A DNA stretch of 64,000 nt from Symsagittifera roscoffensis (lineage: Eukaryota > Xenacoelomorpha > Acoela > Convolutidae). Both the position numbers and the translations under genes were made by a program. Under the pieces are notes generated by a model. It had not been told where the DNA came from. It saw only the letters and a program-made list of their open reading frames with translations, and made no database searches. Shown here one piece after another: positions 21,860 through 32,445 of this stretch; position 1 is the first letter of the stretch; each line of letters opens with the position of its first letter. The stretch is from NCBI RefSeq assembly GCF_963678635.1, contig NC_087063.1:62727290-62791289 (forward strand), given 5' to 3'.

Positions 21860-22395
21860 CCTGCAAGTCTTCTCGAAATGACCCACTTTCTTGCTGAAAT
21901 TGCATGTGACGGATCTTGCTGGGCATCGTTGTCGGTGCTCTGGAGTGATATTCGGCTAGTCGGAGTTATAGCATCTCAGATCTGGCGTTCGGATCACCCC
22001 CCCCCCCCCCCCGATTCTGGTATGTTACACGTCCCCTCTGGATTCCTCGTCCCCTTGGTCCACAAATGTTACTGACAGGTTCCGCCTTGATTTGCAGAAA
22101 ATCCCCGGGAGCCGTGTAGGCGCTTCCCCTAGATCCTGGCACATTTGTACGTATTGGCGTATTTGTCGCCTCGTTCATATGACATTAAGTTCTTCAGTGC
22201 TTCCTCGAGGGTTTTTGTTGCCCGGTAAAGCTCGTTCTGTGCGTCCCTGTTCCGCATTTTAAAAATAAATGTGTCCCTCATCATTTTTCGTTCCATTACA
22301 TCTTGTTGCCATTGAATGCGAGTTCCACTGAATTTTGCGTAGAAAGACTTCAAACTCTCTCTTTCATTTCTTTTCCTGGACAATATTTGGTACAT
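21860..22395 (-). pseudogene. gag and zinc-knuckle remnant
   Basis: The frame 22395-22129 is gag-like (SLKSFYAKFSGTRIQWQQ, RDTFIFKMRNRDAQNELYR). After a Gly/Arg-rich stretch the minus strand near 21868-21910 reads CNFSKKVGHFEKTC, a CCHC knuckle whose second cysteine is serine. A run of about 16 C at about 22000-22015 lies in the Gly-rich coding part. Confidence 0.7.
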
Positions 22396-22920
22396 CTCGT
22401 AGGTCTCATTCCGCTCGTATGTCTCATTCCGCTCTCATTCCGTTGAAAAGAGCTACACAAATTTGTAAAAATCGCGGGTATCGGATCGTTTCGATATCCA
22501 AGTGTGGGTGCTGATTATGCAGTGCCCGATGTCCCCCGTGTCCTAGACATAAGTACAAATTGGAGATGAGTGTCCTTTCTCCCTCTTACCTTAATTTTCC
22601 TCCAATATCTCCCAGTGCAGTAATTTGTGTTTCAGTTAAAGTCTCATCGAAGTAGTACTCGGACGAAACTAATCCATGTTTCGCCACCATCGCCCAATGA
22701 AATCTCTGCGTCCAATGTTCCCAGAGTAGTTGTGGCTCCGTCTGATTCCGAGGCCAGAATGCAACAAAACCAAGGGGTTTTTCAACCCTCCATCCACTGG
22801 CTGCGCCATATCAAGTGTTAGTAAAAACGATACGAGTGTTAAGGTTAAATTCAACTTGATTCTAACTCATAAAATTCAGACACTGAATTAGAGGTCGCAG
22901 TTATAGTTCAGTGTCTTCTA

Positions 22921-22993
22921 TCAAAGTGGTTCAGCAGTGCGTCAATTATCAGATATGGGGTACTGCGGTCTTTCAGTGTTTTGTCAGCAAAAC
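22921..22993 (-). pseudogene. gag N-terminal fragment
   Basis: The minus strand reads ADKTLKDRSTPYLIID, matching the fragment at 24504-24577. It lies close to the right LTR-like repeat, as the start of gag would. Confidence 0.6.
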
Positions 22994-23037
22994 ACTGAAC
23001 AACTATACAGACCCCAACAACTATACATACTTAGATT

Positions 23038-23152
23038 GACTGACAGGCAGGTACCAGCTAACACGTGGTAATGATATGAGAAACTCTCAAGAATATAAAT
23101 AATGATAGGTATCAACTGAAATGATTGACATCTAAATATGTAGCCCCTCACA
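23038..23152 (-). repeat. LTR-like direct repeat, right copy
   Basis: Partner of 16575-16691. On the minus strand it begins TGTGAGGGGCTACATA at 23152. Confidence 0.7.
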
Positions 23153-23485
23153 GATGCTCTGTTATCAAATTCCTTCCTGGTTGAATTTAGAGATCTTCTC
23201 CACCCTCCTCCAGCTGTCGTTAAGGCTTTGCAGTGTGGAAATAGTTATCGTTCGATAAATTCCGGTTCCTGAATATCTTTAAGCTTGCGATAAACCACTC
23301 TTGTTGTATCATGTATCAATATCACAAACCAGCAAAACATACCTCAAAACCTTCTCCAGCGGACGTCCATACATACGTGTCAGTTTCATTTTCATCGCAG
23401 TTTCATTTCAGCGAGGCTATGCAGAAGCTCGCTGGTTTGTCGGTTTGCTCCTGAGCCTCACCCGAGTCGAGATTTTTCACCTAAT

Positions 23486-23680
23486 TTGAAGCAAGATTTG
23501 AGCGGTTTGAGCGGTTTTTTTAGACAATTACGCTCAAAATCTTGCTTCAAAATGAGCGGTTTGAGCGGTTTTTGAACGGTTTATCTGAAAAAACCGCTCA
23601 AAAACCGCGCAAGATTTGAACGGTTTTGAGCGGTTTATCTAAAAAAAACCGCTCAAAAACCGCGCAAGATTTAATAATAA
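23486..23680. repeat. GCGGTTTT-type repeats, first cluster
   Basis: Short motifs GAGCGGTTTTTGAGCGG and their complements occur many times in both orientations, together with CAAGATTTGA. The sequence can fold on itself. The same motif recurs at 24160-24400. It abuts the tRNA-like sequence. Confidence 0.85.
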
Positions 23681-23685
23681 AAATT

Positions 23686-23758
23686 CGACCACAGAGGGAT
23701 TCGAACCCGCAATCTTCTGATTCTAAGTCAGACGACTTATCCATTAGTCTATGCGGAC
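23686..23758 (-). tRNA. tRNA-Arg-like gene or pseudogene with anticodon UAG
   Basis: The minus strand folds as a tRNA of 72 bases plus a G discriminator. The acceptor stem has seven positions with one T-T mismatch and one G-T pair. The D arm is GACT/AGTC with AATGGATA between. The anticodon arm is TCTGA/TCAGA with loop CTTAGAA. The variable loop has five bases. The T arm has GTTCGAAT and one mismatch. A TTTTT terminator follows within a few bases. The body matches eukaryotic tRNA-Arg, but the anticodon reads TAG, which would pair with CUA (Leu), and the short variable loop rules out a normal tRNA-Leu. It is likely a pseudogene or the head of a SINE. Confidence 0.7.
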
Positions 23759-23899
23759 TTGCTGGAAGCTTAATATTCGCTGTATTTGCTCTACTGAATA
23801 TGTTCAATGTTTGAGACATGCACAACAAATATACTGTCAGGATTTTTATTGTCAGTCTCTACAAAATAACAAAAAGAATCGATTATAAGATCGCACACC

Positions 23900-24125
23900 A
23901 ACCCCCCCCCCCCCCCACCTCTTACTAGAGTTGATGTCCCCCCTCACCTCTTACTAGAGTTGATGTCCCTTACTAGAGTTAGATGTCCCCTAACTAGAGA
24001 GAGAGGGGGCACGCCGTGGTTGGGGGTTTCGTGGGGGGATGGTTAAACGTGAGGGGGTTACGTCGTGGGATGGGGGGTACGTTGAGGGGGGGGGTACGTT
24101 GGGGGGGGGGGGGGGGGGGGAACTG
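23900..24125. repeat. C-run, short direct repeats and long G-run
   Basis: After a C-run near 23900 the sequence CTTACTAGAGTTGATGTCCC repeats three times in degenerate form, followed by GA-rich sequence. Then come long G-runs at about 24080-24120 that could form G-quadruplexes. No gene is visible. Assembly may be unreliable here. Confidence 0.7.
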
Positions 24126-24159
24126 AAGAGTAACGTTGAGTCTGGGACCTCGACCCGGG

Positions 24160-24400
24160 AAGACCGCTCAAAAACCGCTCAAAAACCGCTCAAATCCTGC
24201 TTGAAAAACCGTTCAAAAATCACCGCAAGAAATGAACGGTTTTTGAGCGGTTTTTCAAGCAAGATTTGAGCGGTTTGAGCGGTTTTTCCAAAAAAACCGC
24301 CCAAACCGCCAAAACCGCCCAAACCGCCAAAACCGCTCAAATCTTGCTGGAAAACCGCTCAAACCGCTCAAATCTTGAGCGGTTTTTGAGCGGGATCTCG
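24160..24400. repeat. GCGGTTTT-type repeats, second cluster
   Basis: The same AACCGCTCAAA units and their complements as at 23486-23680, in both orientations, including AAACCGCCAAAACCGCC variants. With the first cluster they flank about 500 bases that hold the tRNA-like sequence and the G-runs. Confidence 0.85.
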
Positions 24401-24444
24401 ACCCGGGCAGTTTTTCCAGGTCTTCCAGGAATTTATCTATGGTA

Positions 24445-24768
24445 TCAACTTACCTCTCTGTTCTGGAAGCAATCATTGAATTGATGAACTTTCGAGCCCG
24501 AGACAAAGTGGTTCAGCAGTACGTCAATTATCAGATATGGGGTACAGCGGTCTTTCAGTGTCTTGTCAGCACACAACTGAGCAGTGTCCCATAATTCAGT
24601 TTCTGGAAATGGTTGTACAGTAAGCCTGAGCATCGGCCAGATTTCCTCATTAAGGTACGGAAATCCTAATATCAATCCATCTACTATTACAACCGTTCGT
24701 AACATTCTTGAGACTTTCCTTTTGGTTTCTGAAGCCGTTCTCCGAGCCATGATGTTGGAATCCTTCAC
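24445..24768 (-). pseudogene. displaced gag fragment related to the second retrotransposon
   Basis: This open frame of 107 codons includes LCADKTLKDRCTPYLIID and LNHFVSGSKVHQFND. Part of it repeats the sequence at 22921-22993. It lies outside the right LTR-like repeat, so it comes from another copy of the family, or was moved when the repeats at 23.4-24.4 kb inserted. Confidence 0.6.
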
Positions 24769-25588
24769 TTGACATCGATTTCTGACTCATTGAATCTTCA
24801 ATAGTGCAATCAAGCACCTACGATAACAAAGAAAACGCTTAATTACAGTGATAGAGACAGGAACAGCTGATTAAGGAGACTTCATATCATCATTTTGGGT
24901 ATGGCAAAAACGGTAGAAATGGGATAGAAAGAAACTTTGGAAGAGCAAAAATTTTTAGGCAAGTGAACAGAGCGAACAGACAAGCGTCCTTGAGAAGCTC
25001 CGAAGCTGTTTGCAGTCTTCTGGGGCGTTCGAGTACTGTTAAGGCCAGGCTCTGGTCACAATGAGGACGTTTTGTTCGGCATCGAGTCCGCTGTCGTCCT
25101 AAAAGTTCACTCTCGGCGTATTACGTTTCTTCTGCTCAGGATTACTTGTGGCTACAGACCTTGGTTGATGAATTTCCGTCCTGGTCAAAAAAGCAAGCAG
25201 CTCCTGAAGTTTTATGTTATCCTATCTTAGTTTGCTTTCATTCAGATTTGTTAAAACTTGTCAAAATCAGTCTGCTGTTTTGTTCTTTTCCACTTATACA
25301 ATTTCCTGGGCTTCGACAATGTTATTAGTTTTGTTGATACAAATAGTATCCAGTCGCTTGTATTTTTCCCGATTCTTATCGTTTTTTTAAGTTGGCTGGT
25401 AAGATTGAGTCATTAGCATAGACTCTACCTCACTAGTTCTTTGATCAGGAGTTTGTAGATCAAATTTTTGCAACTAGTGCTGCATTTGCAAAGGGTTAAG
25501 TGAAAACTCCTCTGTGATCTCGCATTCTGGGACAGTATTTTCAAGTGCAGGTGGCCTTCAGCGGAATTCTCAAAGACAGTATGGTCTC
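24769..25588. other. no gene recognised
   Basis: Unique-looking sequence. The open frame 25146-25328 shows no domain or conserved motif. Confidence 0.5.
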
Positions 25589-28500
25589 TTGATCTTTGTT
25601 TCTTTTCCACCTCCTTTTTTTCGGAAATTTGACAATCAATCCGTTTTTTTATTGAGCTCGCTGTTTCTGAAGTGAGCGGGCTCAGTCCTTCCAGTCTGGA
25701 CGACTTTCGCACTCATAGTTTTTTCTCTTACAGCTGAGTCCAGCTACATCCTTCTAGTAGTGCTCAATTCAGGGTTCTAGTAGTTTCTACTAGTACTACT
25801 TTTTCATTAGTAGTCAAGTTTTCTATTCTGTAATAATCCGATAAGTAAAAGCAAAATCTATTCTGGAAGTGTACGAAGAAGTTGAAGTATAAAGCAGCCG
25901 AAGTATAAACTAGCCAAGAATACGTAACAGTTAATAAATAGTTATTCAACGATTATGAAACTTTGACGAAACTGATGCAATTTTCATTCATATGAAGTGA
26001 ATTTTTGGCTGGTTTATATGCTCTGGCAATTTTCGGTTAGTTTTTACTTCGGTTTGTTTATTCACACTCTCTATTTGATTTGTCTCGATGGGCGTCTAAC
26101 AATCATCGAGGTAGTCACTACCCCATAAGACCCCCGAACCATCCGACCACTGGTGTTCTCAATAAGGATAGACTTAGCAGCAAGCATTTTATATTTCTAT
26201 CCAGCAGTCGATTTTTTCTACGTGGTTCTGATAAAGAAACGCAGGGTTCACCCGATATCTCGGATCTTATTTTTGGTCACTAAACTTCTTTTGTGACTCA
26301 GAACCGAAACGAGGCAGAAATATGGTCCGCCAACCCGGACAGGAGCAGTTCTTGGATTTGAGAGCTGACCCGGCTAACCGTGGAGCTCTCACCTCTTCTC
26401 TTTCTGTTGGGGGGCGAGTATGTTCTCGCTAGAATTCATAGCGAGAAAAACCAAGCTCGTAACTAATGAACTTTTCTGGTGAATGAAGAACAGTGTGTGA
26501 AAAAAGTCGAAAACGGAAAGATCCCAAACCAAGATCACAAATTGCTCAGGCGCTGTTTATAAAATTGATTTATTAATGTTCCGTTTTGCGTATTTTATGA
26601 CATTGAATTCTGCTTTTAAATACCGAAATTTATGGCAGTTAGTTATTCTTTGTTGACTTGTAATTTCCGATAATTACGGTTAATTTTACGTATGAAATGA
26701 AATGTTGTCAATCAGCCAGCTACCCTAAAGCGATCTGCCTCAGAACCGAAACGAGGCAGAAATAGACAGTATATTAGAAAACTGATTCGCGCGCCGTAAT
26801 CCTCTCCTGCCGGCCGTAAATTCAGCAGAGCGAAGCGGAGCAAGCGTATTCTACTTGCCAATGCATTCCCAGTTGATGTCCCGCCGTTGATCTTTGTTTC
26901 TTTTCCATCTCCTTTTTTTTCGGAAATTTGACAATCTATCCGTTTTTTTATTGAGCTCGCTGTTTCTGAAGTGAGCGGGCTCAGTCCTTCCAGTCTGGGC
27001 GATTTCGCGCGTAGGCACTCATAGTGTTTTTCTCTTACAGCTGAGTCCAGCTACGTTTTTCTAGTAGTGCTCAATTCAGGGTTTTAGTAGTTTCTACTAG
27101 TACTACTTTTTCATTAGTAGTCAAGTTTTCTATTCTGTAATAATCTAATAAGTAAAAGCAAAATCTATTCTGGAAGTAAACGAAGAAGTTGAAGTATAAA
27201 GCAGCCGATGTATAAACTAGCCAAAAATAAGTAAGAGTTAATAAATAGTTATTCAACGATTATGAAACTTTGAAGAAACTGATGAAATTTTCATTCATAT
27301 GAAGTGATATTTTGGCTGGTTTATATGCTCTGGCAATTTTCGGTTAGTTTTTACTTCGGTTTGTTTATTCACACTCTCTATTTGATTTGTCTCGATGGGC
27401 GTCTAAAAATCATCGAGGTAGTCACTACCCCATAAGACCCCCGAACCATCCGACTACTGGTGTTCTCAATAAGGATAGACTTAGCAGCAAGCAATTTATA
27501 TTTATATCCAGCAGTCGATTTTTTCTACGTGTTTCTGATAAAGAAACGCAGCGTTCACCCGATATCTCGGATCTTATTTTGGGTCACTAAACTTCTTTTG
27601 TGACTCAGAACCGAAACGAGGCAGAAATATGGTCCGCCAAACCGGACAGGAACAGTTCTTGGAGTTGAGAGCTGACCCGGCTAACCGTGGAGCTCTCACT
27701 TCTTCTCTTTTTGTTGGGGGGCGAGTATGTTCTCGCTTGAATTCATAGCGAGAAAAACCAAGCTCGTAACTAATGAACTTTTCTGGTGAATGAAGAACAG
27801 TGTGTGAAAAAAGTCGAAAACGGAAAGATCCCAAACCAAGATCACAAATTGCTCAGGCGCTGTTTATAAAATTGATTTATTAATGTTCCGTTTTGCGTAT
27901 TTTATGACATTGAATTCTGCTTTTAAATACCGAAATTTATGGCAGTTAGTTATTATTTGTTGACTTGTAATTTCCGATAATTACGTTTAATTTACGTATG
28001 AAATGAAATGTTGTCAATCAGCCAGCTACCCTAAAGCGATCTGCCTCAGAACCGAAACGAGGCAGAAATAGACAGTATATGAGAAAAATGATTCGCGCGC
28101 CATAATCCTCTCCTGCCGGCCGTAAATTCAGCAGAGCGAAGCGGAGCAAGCGTATTCTTCCTGCCAATGCATTCCCAGTTGATGTCCCGCCGTTGATCTT
28201 TGTTTCTTTTCCATCTCCTTTTTTTGGAATTTGACAATCTATCCGTTTTTTTATTGAGCTCGCTGTTTCTGAAGTGAGCGGGCTCAGTCCTTCCAGTCTG
28301 GGCGATTTTTGCGCGTAGGCAATCATAGTGTTTTTCTCTTACAGCTGAGTCCAGCTACATTTTTCTAGTAGTGATCAATTCAGGGTTCTAGTAGTTTCTA
28401 CTAGTACTACTTTTTCATTAGTAGTCAAGTTTTCTATTCTGTAATAATCTGATAAGTAAAAGCAAAATCTATTCTGGAAGTGTACGAAGAAGTTGAAGTA

Positions 28501-30800
28501 TAAAGCAGCCGAAGTATAAACTAGCCAAGAATACGTAAGAGTTAATAAATAGTTATTCAACGATTATGAAACTTTGACGAAACTGATGCAATTTTCATTC
28601 ATATGAAATGAAATTTTGGCTGGTTTATATGCTCTGGCAATTTTCGGTTAGTTTTTACTTCGGTTGGTTTATTCACACTCTTTATTTGATTTGTCTCGAT
28701 GGGCGTCTAACAATCATCGAGGTAGTCACTACCCCATAAGACCCCCGTACCATCCGACCACTGGTGTTCTCAATAAGGATAGACTTAGCAGCAGGCAATT
28801 TATATTTATATCCAGCAGTCGATTTTTTCTACGTGTTTCTGATAAAGAAACGCAGGGTTCACCCGATATCTTTGATCTTATTTTTGGTCACTAAATTTCT
28901 TTTGTGACTCAGAACCAAAACGAGGCAGAAATATGGTCCGCCAACCCGGACAGGAGCAGTTCTTGGATTTGAGAGCTGACCCGGCTAACCGTGGAGCTCT
29001 CAACTCTTCTCTTTCTGTTGGGGGGCGAGTATGTTCTCGCTTGAGTTCATAGCGAGAAAAACCAAGCTCGTAACTAATGAACTTTTCTGGTGAATGAAGA
29101 ACAGTGTGTGAAAAAAGTCGAAAACGGAAAGATCCCAAACCAAGATCACAAATTGCTCAGGCGCTGTTTATAAAATTGATTTATTAATGTTCCGTTTTGC
29201 GTATTTTATGACATTGAAATCTGCTTTTAAATACCGAAATTTATGGCAGTTAGTTATTCTTTGTTGACTTGTAATTTCCGATAATTACGTTTAATTTACG
29301 TATGAAATGAAATGTTGTCAATCAGCCAGCTACCCTAAAGCGATCTGCCTCAGAACCGAAACGAGGCAGAAATAGACAGTATATGAGAAAAATGATTCAC
29401 GCGCCATAATCCTCTCCTGCCGGCCGTAAATTCAGCAGAGCGAAATGGAGCAAGCGTATTCTTCCTGCCAATGCATTCCCAGTTGATGTCCCGCCGTTGA
29501 TCTTTGTTTCTTTTCTATCTCCTTTTTTTGGAATTTTGACAATCTATCCGTTTTTTTATTGAGCTCGCTGTTTCTGAAGTGAGCGGGCTCAGTCCTTCCA
29601 GTCTGGGCGATTTTTGCGCGTAGGCAATCATAGTGTTTTTCTCTTACAGCTGAGTCCAGCTACATTTTTCTAGTAGTGATCAATTCAGGGTTCTAGTAGT
29701 TTCTACTAGTACTACTTTTTCATTAGTAGTCAAGTTTTCTATTCTGTAATAATCTGATAAGTAAAAGCAAAATCTATTCTGGAAGTGTACGAAGAAGTTG
29801 AAGTATAAAGCAGCCGAAGTATAAACTAGCCAAGAATACGTAAGAGTTAATAAATAGTTATTCAACGATTATGAAACTTTGACGAAACTGATGCAATTTT
29901 CATTCATATGAAATGAAATTTTGGCTGGTTTATATGCTCTGGCAATTTTCGGTTAGTTTTTACTTCGGTTGGTTTATTCACACTCTTTATTTGATTTGTC
30001 TCGATGGGCGTCTAACAATCATCGAGGTAGTCACTACCCCATAAGACCCCCGTACCATCCGACCACTGGTGTTCTCAATAAGGATAGACTTAGCAGCAGG
30101 CAATTTATATTTATATCCAGCAGTCGATTTTTTCTACGTGTTTCTGATAAAGAAACGCAGGGTTCACCCGATATCTTTGATCTTATTTTTGGTCACTAAA
30201 TTTCTTTTGTGACTCAGAACCGAAACGAGGCAGAAATATGGTCCGCCAACCCGGACAGGAGCAGTTCTTGGATTTGAGAGCTGACCCGGCTAACCGTGGA
30301 GCTCTCAACTCTTCTCTTTCTGTTGGGGGGCGAGTATGTTCTCGCTAGAATTCATAGCGAGAAAAACCAAGCTTGTAACTAATGAACTTTTCTGGTGAAT
30401 GAAGAACAGTGTGTGAAAAAATTCGAAAACGGAAAGATCGAAACCAAGATTACAAATCGCTCAGGCGCTGTATATAAAATTGATTTATTAATGTTCCGTT
30501 TTGCGTATTTTATGACATTGAATTCTGCTTTTAAATACCGAAATTTATGGCAGTGAGTTATTCTTTGTTGACTTGTAATTTCCGATAATTACGGTTAATT
30601 TACGTATGAAATGAAATTTTGTCAATCAGCCAGCTACCCTAAAGCGATCTGCCTCAGAACCGAAACGAGGCAGAAATAGACAGTATATTAGAAAACTGAT
30701 TCACGCGCCGTAATCCTCTCCTGCCGGCCGTAAATTCAGCAGAGCGAAGCGGAGTAAGCGTATTCTACTTGCCAATGCATTCCCAGTTGAAGTCCCGCCG
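25589..30800. repeat. tandem array of four units of about 1.3 kb (satellite A)
   Basis: The units start at about 25589, 26887, 28193 and 29497, each with TTGATCTTTGTTTCTTTTC. Spacing is 1298-1306 bases. Units 3 and 4 are the most alike. Within each unit the sequence CTCAGAACCGAAACGAGGCAG occurs twice, about 440 bases apart. A 61-codon minus-strand frame recurs at the same place in every unit but shows no sign of being a gene. I found no 5S rRNA, spliced-leader or snRNA sequence in the unit. Confidence 0.95.
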
Positions 30801-32445
30801 TTAATTATCGCTTTTTCTGTACTATATGCGATCTTTCAGAGCTAAATCAGGAATGATTCCGTAGAAAATCATCGCTAAAACTTAAGAAATTGTAACCCAT
30901 TCTAGTAGCTTTCATATGAGAGTTTAGTTGATAAGCCCTTTAACTTGAGTTAAAATTTTGATGGCGCAGATGTAGATTACCCCTGTTAGATTACTGTTTT
31001 TGCTCATTTTAATAGGGTTTTTATCGCTGTTTCATTGCTGAAAATTAGCCAAATTAGCGATAGTTTGTTAAGGAAATTTGCTTTTGTGGCAATGAACACC
31101 GATAATGCACCGATGCCGATTGCTGTTTTGTTCAGATTTTTATCGCTAATTATCATTGTGAGCTCAAACCGGGTTGCTACAAGTTTTTGCTTCTTACGAT
31201 TTGTCGCTTTTTCCGAATTTTTGCCAGCTAAGAATTGCCATCCTACTGTTTTTGCATCCAGACACTTACTCGAGCTCTAAAACTGCAAACTTTGACACAA
31301 AAATTTGCTGGTGTAGATTTGTGCAGTGATAAAACGGTCAATTTGTTCCATTGAGCGGGTTAATCTGACCCTCGGGTAATCCTCCTTAACGCTTCATTTT
31401 GTCTCGGGAGCTTATCAGAGGTCTGATATAAAGGATTTGTGGCTAAAAACAAAAAAAAAATGGCATCCAGAAAATGTTGCTAAACAACTAACGGATTGAA
31501 GTCTTCTCAACAACTAATTGAGAGATAATTACGGTTAATTTACGTATGAAATGAAATGTTGTCAATCAGCCAGCTACCCTAAAGCAATCTGCCTCAGAAC
31601 CGAAACGAGGTAGAAATAGACAGTATATTAGAAAACTGATTCACGCGCCGTAATCCTCTCCTGCCGGCCGTAAGTTCAGCAGAGCGAAGCGGAGTAAGCG
31701 TATTCTACTTGCCAATGCATTCCCAGTTGAAGTCCCGCCGTTAATTATCGCTTTTTCTGTACTATATGCGATCTTTCAGAGCTAAATCAGTAATGATTCC
31801 GTAGAAAATCATCGCTAAAACTTAAGAAATTGTAACCCATTCTAGTAGCTTTCATATGAGAGTTTAGTTGATAAGCCCTTTAACTTGAGTGAAAATTTTG
31901 ATGGCGCAGATGTAGATTACCCCTGTTAGATTACTGTTTGTGCTCATTTTAATAGGGTTTTTATCGCTGTTTCATTGCTGAAATTTAGCCAAATTAGCGA
32001 TAGTTTGTTAAGGAAATTTGCTTTTGTGGCAATGAACACCGATAATGCACCGATGCCGATTGCTGTTTTATTCAGATTTTTATCGCTAATTATCATTGTG
32101 AGCTCAAACCGGGTTGCTACAAGTTTTTGCTTCTTACGATTTGTCGCTTGTTCCGAATTTTTGCCAGCTAAGAATTGCCATCCTACTGTTTTTGCATCCA
32201 GACACTTACTCGAGCTCTAAGACTGCAAACTTTGACACAAAAATTTGCTGGTGTAGATTTGTGCAGTGATAAAACGGTCAATTTGTTCCATTGAGCGGGT
32301 TAATCTGACCCTCGGGTAATCCTCCTTAACGCTTCATTTTGTCTCGGGAGCTTATCAGAGGTCTGATATAAAGGATTTGTGGCTAAAAACAAAAAAATTT
32401 GGCATCCAGAAAATGTTGCTAAACAACTAACGGATTGAAGTCTTG
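30585..32445. repeat. two tandem units of about 0.94 kb (satellite B), overlapping the tail of satellite A
   Basis: Units cover 30585-31505 and 31525-32445, separated by 20 bases, with few differences. The first roughly 215 bases of each are the same as the tail of each satellite A unit (ATAATTACGGTTAATTTACG to CCCGCCGTTAATTATCG). The rest is new. So B is A's tail joined to about 700 other bases and then duplicated. Confidence 0.95.

Larger units (their letters stand above)
16575..23152 (-). mobile_element. second Ty3/Gypsy retrotransposon, heavily decayed
   Basis: Minus-strand remnants appear in the correct order: gag and knuckle, protease, RT, RNase H, integrase. Short direct repeats at 16575-16691 and 23038-23152 flank them and look like the starts of LTRs (minus strand TGTGAGGG). 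Every domain carries stops or frame changes. The coding sequence belongs to a different family from the element at 1-13240: for example its RT has SDRYFVSPIVITVKKD and its catalytic box is FIDD. Confidence 0.8.

Noticed and set aside
25764-25949. 61-codon minus-strand ORF repeated in each 1.3-kb unit
   Set aside because: It is kept only as well as the rest of the unit, has no domain, and shows no bias to silent changes.
25589-30800. Tandem 5S rRNA, spliced-leader RNA or snRNA genes in the 1.3-kb units
   Set aside because: I looked for 5S internal promoter sequence, spliced-leader donor plus Sm site, and U1-U6 signatures on both strands. An Sm-like AATTTTTGG occurs only in the first unit and is not kept in the others.
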